The notes beneath the pieces were generated by a model, which searched no databases, was not told the origin of the DNA, and saw only the letters and a list, made by a program, of their open reading frames with translations. A program made the translations under genes and the position numbers. Source: Prevotella sp. (GTDB lineage Bacteria; Bacteroidota; Bacteroidia; Bacteroidales; Bacteroidaceae). From it: DNA of 36,933 nt. This document shows positions 22,639 through 30,559 of this stretch, piece after piece; the stretch's first letter is position 1, and each line of letters starts with the position of its first letter. The DNA is taken from the NCBI GenBank assembly GCA_024695815.1, contig JAILHK010000042.1, positions 1-36,933 on the forward strand. Direction: 5' to 3'.

Positions 22639-23682
22639 ATGTTAAATGATATACTTACACAAGAGGAATGTCAGCAGATGACAGCCCTCATCAAACAAAG
22701 CGAAACGATTGTCATCACTTGCCATCAAAACCCCGATGGCGACGCTTTAGGCTCAAGTTTAGGTTGGGCAGAATACCTACGCGTGGTATTTGGAAAGGAA
22801 GCACAAATCATTATTCCCGACCAATATCCCGACTATCTGCAGTGGATGCCTAACACACAAAAGATTGTACGCTTCGACAAGTTCCAACAAGGCTGCGAAT
22901 GGACCTTAAAGAACTGCGACCTGATATTCTGTCTTGACTTCAACACGGCTTCTCGCGTGGACCAGATGCAACAGGCATTGTGCGCTTCGACAGCCAAGAA
23001 AGTGCTGATAGACCACCACCCCAACCCCGATGTTGACGCTGTGCTGACCGTGTCTCGCCCCAAGGCCTCTTCTACCTGCGAGCTCGTGTTTCGTCTGGTA
23101 TGGCAGATGGGCGGCTTCGAACAGTTAGAGAAGAACTTTGCCATCCCCGTATATTGCGGAATGATGACCGATACCGGCGGTTTCACCTACAACTCGAACG
23201 ACCCCGACATATTCTTCATCATCGGTGAATTGCTGACCAAGAATATCAACAAAGACAAGATCTATCGCAACGTGTTCCACAACTTCTCTGAGGATCGCAT
23301 CAGACTGATGGGCTACGTGATGTATCAAAGTCTGGTGGTTGACAGTGAGAGACATGCCAGTTTCTTCACGCTAACACGCGACATACTGAAGAAGTTCAAC
23401 TTCGTAAAGGGCGACGCCGAGGGACTTGTCAACATGCCTCTACAGATCAAGGGCCACAAACTGAGTATCTCGCTGCGCGAAGATACAGAGAAAGACAACA
23501 CCATCTGGGTAAGTTTGCGCAGCGTCGATCAGTTCCCCTGCAACGAGATGGCGGCTCAGTTTTTCAATGGCGGAGGCCACCTGAATGCCTCTGGCGGACG
23601 ACTCCTTTGTTCGATGGACGAAGCCATCAACATCACCAAGAGTGCCATACTGGCCTTCGAGAAGCAACTGAAGTCGAAATGA
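22639..23682 (+). CDS. DHH/DHHA1 phosphoesterase, NrnA-like (nanoRNase / pAp phosphatase)
   Basis: Predicted to degrade 2-5 nt RNA oligomers and to dephosphorylate 3'-phosphoadenosine 5'-phosphate. The DHH domain carries CHQNPDGDALGSS near residue 32 and the DHH motif itself in LIDHHPNPD. The DHHA1 domain ends with GGGHLNASGG. It is 347 residues from the ATG at 22639; a longer frame from a TTG at 22627 begins inside the -7 promoter box and is rejected. NrnA and related DHH enzymes are hard to separate by eye, so no symbol is given. Confidence 0.9.
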   Translation: MLNDILTQEECQQMTALIKQSETIVITCHQNPDGDALGSSLGWAEYLRVVFGKEAQIIIPDQYPDYLQWMPNTQKIVRFDKFQQGCEWTLKNCDLIFCLDFNTASRVDQMQQALCASTAKKVLIDHHPNPDVDAVLTVSRPKASSTCELVFRLVWQMGGFEQLEKNFAIPVYCGMMTDTGGFTYNSNDPDIFFIIGELLTKNINKDKIYRNVFHNFSEDRIRLMGYVMYQSLVVDSERHASFFTLTRDILKKFNFVKGDAEGLVNMPLQIKGHKLSISLREDTEKDNTIWVSLRSVDQFPCNEMAAQFFNGGGHLNASGGRLLCSMDEAINITKSAILAFEKQLKSK

Positions 23683-23752
23683 TAACCGTTAAATAAACAC
23701 AAGCGGTAACAATTTCTTCACATTTTCCAAGGCACTATTCACTTTTATTTCG

Positions 23753-23761
23753 TATCTTTGC
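23753..23761 (+). promoter_or_regulatory. Promoter -7 box of DUF4827-glmM
   Basis: TATCTTTGC (23753-23761), 29 nt before the ATG at 23791. The -33 box is weak (TTTCC about 20 nt upstream). Confidence 0.65.
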
Positions 23762-23790
23762 AGTTGATTTTTAGAACAAAAAAAAGAAAC

Positions 23791-24423
23791 ATGAAGCATA
23801 CCATTATAGCACTGCTGTCGCTGTTTTGCCTGGCCACCACATTCGTAGCTTGCAACGACTACGAGACCTATGGCGACAAGAAAGACAAAGAGCGCGCTGC
23901 TATCAAGCAATTCCTGGCAGACTCTGCCATCAACGTGATTAGCGAAGATGTATTCCACAAGCAGGGAGACATGACCGACAACGAAAAGAACGAGTTCGTT
24001 TATATGAACAACACCGGCGTCTATATGCAGATTGTGCATAAAGGATGCGGTGAGCCCCTGCGCGACGGAGAGAACAGCGACCTGATGGTAAGATTCCTTG
24101 AGTTGTGTCTGCTTGACTCTTCAGCCATCTACAACGATACCGCGCCTTACGATGTTGACGTGATGAACGTACGTCGTCAGGGTAACGTGTTCACCGCCTC
24201 ACTGACAGACGGTGTTATGATGTCGGCATATAACACCGAGTCTGTGCCCACAGGTTGGCTGGTGCCACTGAAGTACGTGAATGTGGGCCGTCCACGTACC
24301 GAAGACGATCACATTGCAAAAGTACGACTCATCGTGCCCCACACCCAAGGTCACAGCGTAGCCAGCAGCTATGTTTACCCCTATTATTACGAAATTAGTT
24401 TTGTACGTTCTATTGATATATGA
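23791..24423 (+). CDS. DUF4827-type lipoprotein (FKBP-like)
   Basis: 210 residues with lipobox FVAC (C21). The mature part begins with a charged stretch (YGDKKDKERAAIKQFLADSA), followed by a beta-rich domain with NNTGVYMQIVHKGCG and SVPTGWLVPLKYVNVGRP. The layout recalls the FKBP-like Bacteroidetes lipoproteins classed as DUF4827; isomerase activity is unproven. The ATG at 23791 was chosen because the longer frame from 23758 starts inside the promoter box. It overlaps glmM by 4 nt. Confidence 0.8.
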   Translation: MKHTIIALLSLFCLATTFVACNDYETYGDKKDKERAAIKQFLADSAINVISEDVFHKQGDMTDNEKNEFVYMNNTGVYMQIVHKGCGEPLRDGENSDLMVRFLELCLLDSSAIYNDTAPYDVDVMNVRRQGNVFTASLTDGVMMSAYNTESVPTGWLVPLKYVNVGRPRTEDDHIAKVRLIVPHTQGHSVASSYVYPYYYEISFVRSIDI

Positions 24424-25793
24424 CACTGATTAAATCCATTTCAGGTATCCGCGGAACAATCGGCGGACATACGGGCGACACGCTCAACCCACTTGACATT
24501 GTTAAGTTCACAACAGCCTACGCCACCTTTATTGGCGGCAAGCGCATCGTAGTAGGTCGCGACGGCCGTATCTCAGGCCCCATGGTTCGCGACATAGTCT
24601 GCGGCACATTGGTTGGCATGGGCTATGAAGTGATTGACATAGGATTGGCTACCACACCAACCACCGAGCTGGCCGTACGCTGGCACAAGGCCGATGGCGG
24701 TATCATCATCACCGCAAGCCATAACCCCACACAGTGGAATGCGCTGAAGTTGCTGAACAACGAGGGTGAGTTCCTGACTGCAGCCGACGGTGCCGAGGTG
24801 CTGCGCATTGCTGAAGCCGAAGACTTCAACTACGCCCCTGTAGAGAAGTTGGGTCGCGTCATCACCGACAACACCATGAATCAGCAGCACATCCAGTCGG
24901 TGCTCGATCTGAAACTTGTAGATGTAGCCGCCATCAAACAGCGCAAGTTCCGCGTCTGTGCAGACACCATCAACTCTGTTGGAGGCATCATCCTGCCCGA
25001 ACTCTTCAAGGCCCTTGGCGTAGAGTTCGAGATTTTGAATGGCGAGTGCACCGGTCAGTTTGCCCATAATCCAGAGCCCTTGGAGAAGAACCTGCAAGGC
25101 ATCATGGACAAGATGCGTCAGGGCGGTTTCGACCTGGGCATCGTGGTCGATCCTGATGTTGACCGTCTTGCCTTCATCTGCGAAGACGGCAAGATGTTTG
25201 GCGAGGAATACACGCTGGTCAGCGTAGCCGACTACGTGCTGTCGCACGATAAGGGTAATACCGTCAGCAACCTGTCTTCAACCCGCGCCTTGCGCGATGT
25301 TACCGAGAAACACGGAGGCAAATATACCGCTGCAGCTGTCGGCGAGGTGAACGTTACCACGAAGATGAAAGAGGTGGGTGCCGTGATCGGTGGCGAAGGA
25401 AATGGCGGTGTCATCTATCCTGAGAGCCACTACGGCCGCGATGCGCTGGTAGGTATTGGCCTGTTCCTGAGCAGTCTGGCACAGAAGGGCATGAAGGCCA
25501 GCGAGCTACGCAAGACCTTCCCCGATTATCAGATAGCCAAGAACCGCATCGACTTGACGCCTGAGACCGACGTAGATGCCATCTTGGTGAAGGTGAAGGA
25601 GATGTTTGCCGGCGATCCCGAGGCTACAGTCAACGATATCGATGGCGTAAAGATAGACTTCCCCACCATGTGGGTTCACCTGCGCAAGTCAAATACAGAG
25701 CCCATCATCCGCGTTTACAGCGAGGCTCAAACCATGGAAGAGGCCGATGCCATTGGCAAGAAGCTGATGCAGGTGGTCTATGACATGCAATAA
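24420..25793 (+). CDS. glmM: Phosphoglucosamine mutase (alpha-D-phosphohexomutase family)
   Basis: Converts glucosamine 6-phosphate to glucosamine 1-phosphate on the way to UDP-GlcNAc and peptidoglycan. The phosphoserine loop is TASHNPTQWNALK with S100. The metal loop is DPDVDRLAF, the sugar loop GGEGNGGVIYP, and the phosphate-binding C-terminal loop KSNTEPIIRVYSEA. The length of 457 aa fits. The family also includes phosphomanno- and phosphoglucomutases; GlmM is the usual assignment for this Bacteroidetes type, but substrate is not proven by sequence. A strong terminator follows. Confidence 0.88.
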   Translation: MTLIKSISGIRGTIGGHTGDTLNPLDIVKFTTAYATFIGGKRIVVGRDGRISGPMVRDIVCGTLVGMGYEVIDIGLATTPTTELAVRWHKADGGIIITASHNPTQWNALKLLNNEGEFLTAADGAEVLRIAEAEDFNYAPVEKLGRVITDNTMNQQHIQSVLDLKLVDVAAIKQRKFRVCADTINSVGGIILPELFKALGVEFEILNGECTGQFAHNPEPLEKNLQGIMDKMRQGGFDLGIVVDPDVDRLAFICEDGKMFGEEYTLVSVADYVLSHDKGNTVSNLSSTRALRDVTEKHGGKYTAAAVGEVNVTTKMKEVGAVIGGEGNGGVIYPESHYGRDALVGIGLFLSSLAQKGMKASELRKTFPDYQIAKNRIDLTPETDVDAILVKVKEMFAGDPEATVNDIDGVKIDFPTMWVHLRKSNTEPIIRVYSEAQTMEEADAIGKKLMQVVYDMQ

Positions 25794-25816
25794 TGCTCAC
25801 AACACATACAAATTAG

Positions 25817-25857
25817 AAAGACAGCTGCTTTGCTATTCACAAAGCAGCTGTCTTTTT
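25817..25857. terminator. Strong terminator after glmM
   Basis: AAAGACAGCTGCTTTG (25817-25832) and CAAAGCAGCTGTCTTT (25840-25855) form a perfect 16-bp stem with a 7-nt loop and a T run. It may also serve the convergent Crp-family gene from the other side. Confidence 0.92.
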
Positions 25858-25920
25858 TATATGCTGTTCTTTTTCTATGCTCTTCTTTTTATCACTACTC
25901 TTTTTATCACTCTTCTTTTT
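25858..25920. repeat. Pyrimidine-rich imperfect tandem repeat between convergent genes
   Basis: Imperfect 15-20 bp units built on CTTCTTTTT and TATCAC (for example TTTTTATCACT twice near 25887-25912, ATGCT twice near 25861-25881). On the minus strand this purine-rich stretch immediately follows the stop of the Crp-family gene. No function is evident. Confidence 0.6.
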
Positions 25921-26583
25921 CTACATAAACAAGCGTTCCAACGAGGGGATGATGATTCGTCCGCGGGCCAATTGAAGCAGTCCTTCGTTCTGCATGGCAT
26001 TCAGTTCACGCGACACATCCAAACGGCTATCGCCCACCTCCTGCGCCAGATAGCGCATCAGAATGCGAAACTCTTTCGGTCCGGCAGGATAGATACAATG
26101 GTCCAACATAAAACGAACAATACGTTCACGCAGACACTTCGGAGCACGTCGCCAAGGCAGGTGTGCACGTCGTTGCGACTGTGTGGACAGCAGGTTGAGC
26201 ATGTTTAAGCGAAATATCAAGAAGTCATCAAGCAAACGCAGCACCTCGTCTTTTGAAAGAATAATAAAGTGAGCCTCCGTCAGCGTGTTCACCGTATAGA
26301 GATACTGCGGTTGTGCACCAAACAGCACCTCTGGTTGTACAATCCATGGCGCATGCACTTGCTCGCTTACACAATAAATATGATCATCGTTCTGACGTTC
26401 AAACTCAAGTTTTCCACTTATCAAGAAAAGCAGTTGACTGCAAGTATCACCTTCACGAATAATCGTCTTTCGTGGCGGTTGCTTTTGAAACCCGAACTTA
26501 GTATTACCAGCCAGCTGCAGCAGTTCCGTACGGCTCATGCCTTGGAACAACGGGAACTGCAGCAGTTGGTCGTAGATGCGCAT
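25921..26583 (-). CDS. Crp/Fnr-family transcriptional regulator
   Basis: 220 residues. The N-terminal cyclic-nucleotide-binding-type beta-roll (KTIIREGDTCSQLLFLISGKLE, about residues 39-60) is joined by a long helix to a C-terminal winged helix. The recognition region DSRLDVSRELNAMQNEGLL lies near residues 183-201. No FNR-type cysteine cluster is seen in the N-terminus. The effector is unknown. It is the last gene of the minus-strand operon and starts 8 nt after apbE. Confidence 0.88.
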   Translation of the reverse strand: MRIYDQLLQFPLFQGMSRTELLQLAGNTKFGFQKQPPRKTIIREGDTCSQLLFLISGKLEFERQNDDHIYCVSEQVHAPWIVQPEVLFGAQPQYLYTVNTLTEAHFIILSKDEVLRLLDDFLIFRLNMLNLLSTQSQRRAHLPWRRAPKCLRERIVRFMLDHCIYPAGPKEFRILMRYLAQEVGDSRLDVSRELNAMQNEGLLQLARGRIIIPSLERLFM

Positions 26584-26591
26584 AACGAGAA

Positions 26592-27530
26592 CTATTCAAC
26601 AATCAAATCCTTCACAGCGTCAGAGTACCACACCACGGGATGTCCCTCCTCATCGCTGTAGATGAGATAGGCAGCCAACTCAGGATGACGGGCCAACAGC
26701 TCTTTAGCCTTGTCAACCCCCATCACCATGAACGACGTAGCATAAGCATCGGCCATAGCACACTCGTCGGCAAATACCGTGGCCGACAACAGCGTCTGTT
26801 GAACGGGATAGCCCGTACGAGGATCGATGGTATGTGCATACTTCTTTCCATCCTTGTAATAGAAGTTGCGATAATTGCCACTGGTCGCCATAGCCCTGTC
26901 CGTGATGCTCAAGACCGCTTGCATCTCGCCATCGATACTCAACGAGTCGTCAACAGGCTTCATCACGCCAATACGCCAAGGCGTATCATTAGGGCTATGC
27001 CCTTTGACAACCACCTCTCCACCAATCTCCACCATGTAGTCCGTAATACCTTTAGCATTGAGCAAGCGAGCCACCTCGTCGCAACCAAAGCCCTTGGCTA
27101 TGGCACTGAAATCCAATTGATCGCGCACCTTCAACAGACTGTCAACCTGTTCTTTTGTAGGCAACTGCTCATGTTTGAAACCAAAGCCCCAGGCATTGAC
27201 CAGCGGAGCCACAGTAATGTCGAAGGCACCCTCTGTCTCTTTATTGACAGACTGAGCCAACTGGTAGAGCGACTTATACATCTCACTCTGTGGCCACTGC
27301 TCGCCTCTGTTCAGATGAGAGACCGTCGATTCCTCGTTAAACATCGAGAACTCGCCGTCAACAGCCATCAGTGTTTTTTCAATTTCTTCTTGCAAGTCTT
27401 TGTCGTAGGCATAGGTCACGTGATAAACCGTTCCAAAGATCATGCCATTGTTCTTCTGATACTCGTGCGACCGGCAGGCCGACAACAGCACGACACAGAG
27501 TGCAGCCAGTAAAACAGTTGTCTGTTTCAT
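26592..27530 (-). CDS. apbE: FAD:protein FMN transferase, lipoprotein form
   Basis: Transfers FMN from FAD to a Ser/Thr of exported target proteins such as Rnf/Nqr subunits. 312 residues with lipobox LLSAC (C19), so it acts on the periplasmic face. Recognisable motifs are MIFGTVYHVTYA near the N-terminus, GAFDITVAPLVNAWGFG, LDFSAIAKGFGCDEVA, and the Mg/flavin site TIDPRTGYPV. It starts 2 nt after the DUF6048 gene. None of its neighbours has an obvious flavinylation motif; the substrate is probably elsewhere. Confidence 0.95.
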   Translation of the reverse strand: MKQTTVLLAALCVVLLSACRSHEYQKNNGMIFGTVYHVTYAYDKDLQEEIEKTLMAVDGEFSMFNEESTVSHLNRGEQWPQSEMYKSLYQLAQSVNKETEGAFDITVAPLVNAWGFGFKHEQLPTKEQVDSLLKVRDQLDFSAIAKGFGCDEVARLLNAKGITDYMVEIGGEVVVKGHSPNDTPWRIGVMKPVDDSLSIDGEMQAVLSITDRAMATSGNYRNFYYKDGKKYAHTIDPRTGYPVQQTLLSATVFADECAMADAYATSFMVMGVDKAKELLARHPELAAYLIYSDEEGHPVVWYSDAVKDLIVE

Positions 27531-27532
27531 CT

Positions 27533-28222
27533 TTAAATATCAATACTTACGTTAAACGTTGCTCCCAGATTGCCCGTGTCCTGTAGGCCATAACCAGGCA
27601 CATACCAAGCCTGACCAATCTTATTATCATTGTGCGACATACGCATGCGATAGCGAACGCTCCACCCCAGATGCAGCGGACCAGCTATCTTGGCATCGAT
27701 ACCGAAAAGCACCTCGGCCCAGTGCTGATACAGACGCAAGTCGTTCACGTCGGTAGCAGTATTCCATTGCCATACAGGATCTTTCGTAGCAGGTTGCAAG
27801 ATGTCAACCTTATAATTAGTATAGGCATAGCGCACACCAGCAAAGATACGATTGCCCGTATGCTTCTTCTTCATGATGTTCACATCGACGCCCACACGGA
27901 AATACGGTGCCTTCGTACGGTAGGTGATGCTCGTCACGGCATCATTCTCATGGTTGGCCTTGCCATAGCCCACCTCAACAACCGGAAAATACTGGTCATG
28001 CAGATTCAGTCGCAGCGCTCCTTCATACTGTCCATAGTCAGACAACATCATCTGAGCAGCACCTACCAGGTCGGCCGACACAGCAAACCCTCGGAAGAAG
28101 GGCACGCTATCGCGTTCCAACTTCAAGAAGCCCTGAGCGGCAACCGTCTGCTGGCCCATCAGCAACAACAGACTAATGGCTATTCTTGAAATGTATCTCG
28201 ATATGTTTTGCTGATGTGTCAT
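27533..28222 (-). CDS. DUF6048 family outer-membrane-type protein
   Basis: 229 residues with an N-terminal signal peptide ending near VAAQG (about residue 31). Alternating beta strands (LRLNLHDQYFPVVEVGYG, RIFAGVRYAYTNYKVDIL, HLGWSVRYRMRMSH) end in an aromatic-poor but strand-like FNVSIDI. The pattern suggests a small outer-membrane beta-barrel. The start overlaps the 3' end of the DUF6452 gene by 50 nt in another frame. The two families are typically adjacent in Bacteroidales, suggesting a joint function. No function is known to me. Confidence 0.8.
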   Translation of the reverse strand: MTHQQNISRYISRIAISLLLLMGQQTVAAQGFLKLERDSVPFFRGFAVSADLVGAAQMMLSDYGQYEGALRLNLHDQYFPVVEVGYGKANHENDAVTSITYRTKAPYFRVGVDVNIMKKKHTGNRIFAGVRYAYTNYKVDILQPATKDPVWQWNTATDVNDLRLYQHWAEVLFGIDAKIAGPLHLGWSVRYRMRMSHNDNKIGQAWYVPGYGLQDTGNLGATFNVSIDI

Positions 28223-28649
28223 AAGTCACAGATGGGTTGAGAATAAACAAAGTGTCGATGGCTACATGCGTAGCACGTACCTTTGTGATACGATGAAAGA
28301 AGTGTGTAGCACAGTCAACCGACTCAAAATGCGGTATATCATCTTTCTTAATCCACACCGTATCAACGGTCGTAGCCTTCTGTTCGTTGTCAATCTTGAA
28401 TACAAGAGTATCTTCAGACAAGCCATAGCTCATGGGCAAAGCAAACTTCGTAAGCCCAACGCCACGGTTCAGTATGATGGTGTCCTGTCGGTCGGCTCTC
28501 TTTGTCAGCACGGTCAGCGTGTCTTTGAGCGTATCGTTCAGCACATAGTTCACTTCTACTGTGGTCTGGATAGGACAGTCAATGCTTGAGCAAGCTGTGA
28601 AGCCCACTGCTGCCATCATCCACAAAGCCACCCGTTTCAGTTGCATCAT
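28173..28649 (-). CDS. DUF6452 family lipoprotein
   Basis: 158 residues with lipobox FTAC (C20), followed by SSIDCPIQTTVEVNYVL. The remainder is beta-rich with repeated DTLxVL/DTIIL strands and ends in an -HIEIHFKNSH strand. It overlaps the glycosyltransferase by 4 nt at its start and DUF6048 by 50 nt at its end. The pairing of a lipoprotein with a barrel-like protein suggests an outer-membrane assembly, but that is inference; function unknown. Confidence 0.8.
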   Translation of the reverse strand: MMQLKRVALWMMAAVGFTACSSIDCPIQTTVEVNYVLNDTLKDTLTVLTKRADRQDTIILNRGVGLTKFALPMSYGLSEDTLVFKIDNEQKATTVDTVWIKKDDIPHFESVDCATHFFHRITKVRATHVAIDTLFILNPSVTYDTSAKHIEIHFKNSH

Positions 28650-29620
28650 ATCTTGGTCTCTATCTGATAGTCATTACGATTATTCGATGTGCGGCTCACC
28701 AGATCGCCCAGGAAGCCAGTCAGGAAGAATTGCGTTCCCATCATCATCATAGTCAGAGAGATGTAGAAGAAGGGAGAGTCCGTGACCAGACGCTCGGGTA
28801 TTCCTGCAGCCAGACAGTATAGCTTGTTGGCACCGATGATGACAGCAGACAAGAAGCCTACCAAGAACATCAGTGTGCCAAGGAAGCCGAACACATGCAT
28901 TGGCTTCTTACCAAACGTAGAGAGGAACCACAACGTGAGCAGATCCAGATAGCCATTGACAAAGCGGTTCCAACCCATAAACTTAGAGGTACCATACTTA
29001 CGTGCCTGGTGATGCACCACCTTCTCGCCAATCTTGTTAAAACCGGCCTGCTTGGCCAGATAGGGAATATAGCGATGCATCTCTCCATACACCTCGATAT
29101 TCTTCACCACATCACGGCGGTAGGCCTTCAGACCACAGTTGAAGTCATGCAGGTTTTTGATGCCGCTCACCTTGCGGGCCGTGGCATTAAAGAGTTTCGT
29201 GGGCAGTGTTTTTGACAGTGGGTCGTAGCGTTTCTGCTTGTAGCCACTCACCAGATCGTACTTTTCCTCGGTTATCATGCGATAGAGCGCCGGAATCTCG
29301 TCGGGAGAGTCCTGCAGATCGGCATCCATCGTGATGACCACATCACCTTGTGCCTCGGCAAAACCACAGTAGAGCGCAGGGCTCTTGCCATAGTTACGAC
29401 GAAACTTGATGCCCTTCACCTGAGGCGAACGAGCCTGTAGCTGTTTGATAATCTCCCACGAACCATCGGTAGAACCATCGCTGATGAAGATCACCTCGTA
29501 AGAGAAATTGTTCTCCTGCATCACACGCTCAATCCAACCATAAAGTTCGCCGATTGATTCTTCCTCATTATAGAGAGGTATTACAACTGATATATCCATG
29601 CTATTCTTTTGATTATTCAA
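28646..29620 (-). CDS. GT2 glycosyltransferase, polyprenyl-phosphate sugar transferase type
   Basis: 324 residues. The GT-A domain carries SVVIPLYNEEESIGELY at the start, the DxD-type ITMDADLQDSPDEIP near residues 95-109, and YKQKRYDPLSK. Two C-terminal transmembrane helices (about residues 240-262 and 280-305) follow. This matches the DPM1/GtrB class that loads a sugar onto undecaprenyl phosphate at the inner face of the membrane. The start could also be the ATG seven codons downstream (MDISVVIP). It lies 7 nt after the DUF4199 gene; the sugar and acceptor are unknown. Confidence 0.9.
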   Translation of the reverse strand: MNNQKNSMDISVVIPLYNEEESIGELYGWIERVMQENNFSYEVIFISDGSTDGSWEIIKQLQARSPQVKGIKFRRNYGKSPALYCGFAEAQGDVVITMDADLQDSPDEIPALYRMITEEKYDLVSGYKQKRYDPLSKTLPTKLFNATARKVSGIKNLHDFNCGLKAYRRDVVKNIEVYGEMHRYIPYLAKQAGFNKIGEKVVHHQARKYGTSKFMGWNRFVNGYLDLLTLWFLSTFGKKPMHVFGFLGTLMFLVGFLSAVIIGANKLYCLAAGIPERLVTDSPFFYISLTMMMMGTQFFLTGFLGDLVSRTSNNRNDYQIETKI

Positions 29621-29627
29621 GTAAACG

Positions 29628-30167
29628 TTAGCTATTCACGCTGGCCTTTCTCTGCAAGAGTCCCGCAATAGGCAATCCCATGACAACACCCATCATCATA
29701 TTGGTGGTGAGCAGGTTCAACGACAAATCTATCGGGCGCAGCGAGCCCAGTCTATTCAAAGCCTCGTCAACCATCTGTTGCATGCCCGCTTGCTTAATGA
29801 CCTCAGCATTCTCGGGCAGTTCCATCATCTTGGCATACATGGCCAGGAGGTAGCCCTGATCCATAAAGTTGAAGTAGCAGAACTGAGCAATGGCAAAAAG
29901 CAATGAGCCATAGAAGAACGACATGATGATGTAGGCCCAGGCACGCAAAAACGAGATATGGCCTTCCAGCCCATAATCCCGGAAGTTCTTCAGGCGCTTC
30001 CATACGAGTATTGGCGTGGCAAAAGCCAACAATAAAGCTGCAAGACTATAGCCCGGTGTGGCCAGTCCTAGAATATAAAAGGCAAAGCTGGCAATCCATA
30101 ATAGAGCCAACCACAACCCGTCTGCGCGGGCAAAAGCCTTTAACTGTATATAGTCTGTTGGAGTCAA
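29628..30167 (-). CDS. DUF4199 family integral membrane protein
   Basis: 179 residues with four predicted transmembrane helices (about 15-32, 36-53, 74-97 and 148-167) and a soluble loop with a helical segment (MYAKMMELPENAEVIKQAGM) between the third and fourth. It is first in the minus-strand operon leading to the glycosyltransferase, DUF6452, DUF6048, apbE and the Crp-type regulator. A role in presenting or translocating the lipid-linked sugar would fit its position but is not shown by sequence. Confidence 0.82.
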   Translation of the reverse strand: MTPTDYIQLKAFARADGLWLALLWIASFAFYILGLATPGYSLAALLLAFATPILVWKRLKNFRDYGLEGHISFLRAWAYIIMSFFYGSLLFAIAQFCYFNFMDQGYLLAMYAKMMELPENAEVIKQAGMQQMVDEALNRLGSLRPIDLSLNLLTTNMMMGVVMGLPIAGLLQRKASVNS

Positions 30168-30204
30168 TTAATTACTTATTTTGAATTATAACACGAAAAA
30201 CGAT

Positions 30205-30213
30205 GCAAATATA
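30205..30213 (-). promoter_or_regulatory. Promoter -7 box of the DUF4199-GT2-apbE-crp operon
   Basis: Minus-strand TATATTTGC (30213-30205), 38 nt before the start codon of the DUF4199 gene. The -33 box is not clear. Confidence 0.6.
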
Positions 30214-30308
30214 CGCATTTTCCGCCACATAATACGGACGTTGTCTTAAAAAATAGTTAAAACAACAAAAATCTTAACTATTCATTCTTAATTCTTAATT
30301 TAATTATG

Positions 30309-30317
30309 TACCTTTGC
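30309..30317 (+). promoter_or_regulatory. Promoter -7 box of SRP RNA and tRNA-Thr
   Basis: TACCTTTGC (30309-30317), a perfect -7 box just before the SRP RNA; the -33 region is AT-rich without a clear TTTG. Confidence 0.75.
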
Positions 30318-30330
30318 ACCCGCTTAAAAG

Positions 30331-30437
30331 CAACCACGGGTAAGTCCTGTACGGCCAGCTCCCTTGGAATCCCCCAGGACGGGAACGTAGCAAGGGTACT
30401 CGGTTGTAGCGGCGCGATATAGATCGCTTACCCACCC
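30331..30437 (+). ncRNA. ffs: Signal recognition particle RNA (small bacterial type)
   Basis: RNA scaffold of the SRP, partner of Ffh in co-translational membrane targeting. The apical loop region shows CCAGGACGGGAACGTAGCAA, the counterpart of the conserved GGAA tetraloop plus AGCA internal loop (30395-30414 region). The opposite strand AGTCCTGTACGGCC pairs with it, and the outer helix GGGTAAG (30338-30344) pairs with CTTACCC (30427-30433). No Alu domain is present. The exact ends are approximate. tRNA-Thr follows immediately. Confidence 0.88.
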
Positions 30438-30511
30438 GCCTCTTTAGCTCAGTTGGCCAGAGCACGTGATTTGTAATCTCGGGGTCGTTGGTTCGAATCC
30501 GACAAGAGGCT
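30438..30511 (+). tRNA. tRNA-Thr (anticodon TGT)
   Basis: 74 nt. The acceptor stem GCCTCTT (30438-30444) pairs with AAGAGGC (30504-30510). The D arm is AGCTCAGTTGGCCAGAGC and the anticodon loop TTTGTAA gives TGT for threonine. The T arm is GTTGGTTCGAATCCGAC. The anticodon stem CGTGA/TCTCG contains one central U-U mismatch. The 3' CCA is not encoded directly after the discriminator. Confidence 0.94.
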
Positions 30512-30521
30512 CACCAAAAAG

Positions 30522-30554
30522 AAAAGGACAGACGCAACGTCTGTCCTTTTTTTT
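30522..30554. terminator. Terminator after tRNA-Thr, probably bidirectional
   Basis: GGACAGACG (30526-30534), loop CAA, CGTCTGTCC (30538-30546), then eight T. The opposite side has four A, so it can also stop transcription of the convergent hemG, whose stop codon is 6 nt away. Confidence 0.92.
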
Positions 30555-30559
30555 GTTTT

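Noticed and set aside
26640..27512. Long plus-strand open frame opposite apbE
   Set aside because: It is antisense to a complete apbE with lipobox and flavin motifs; no promoter or recognisable domain.
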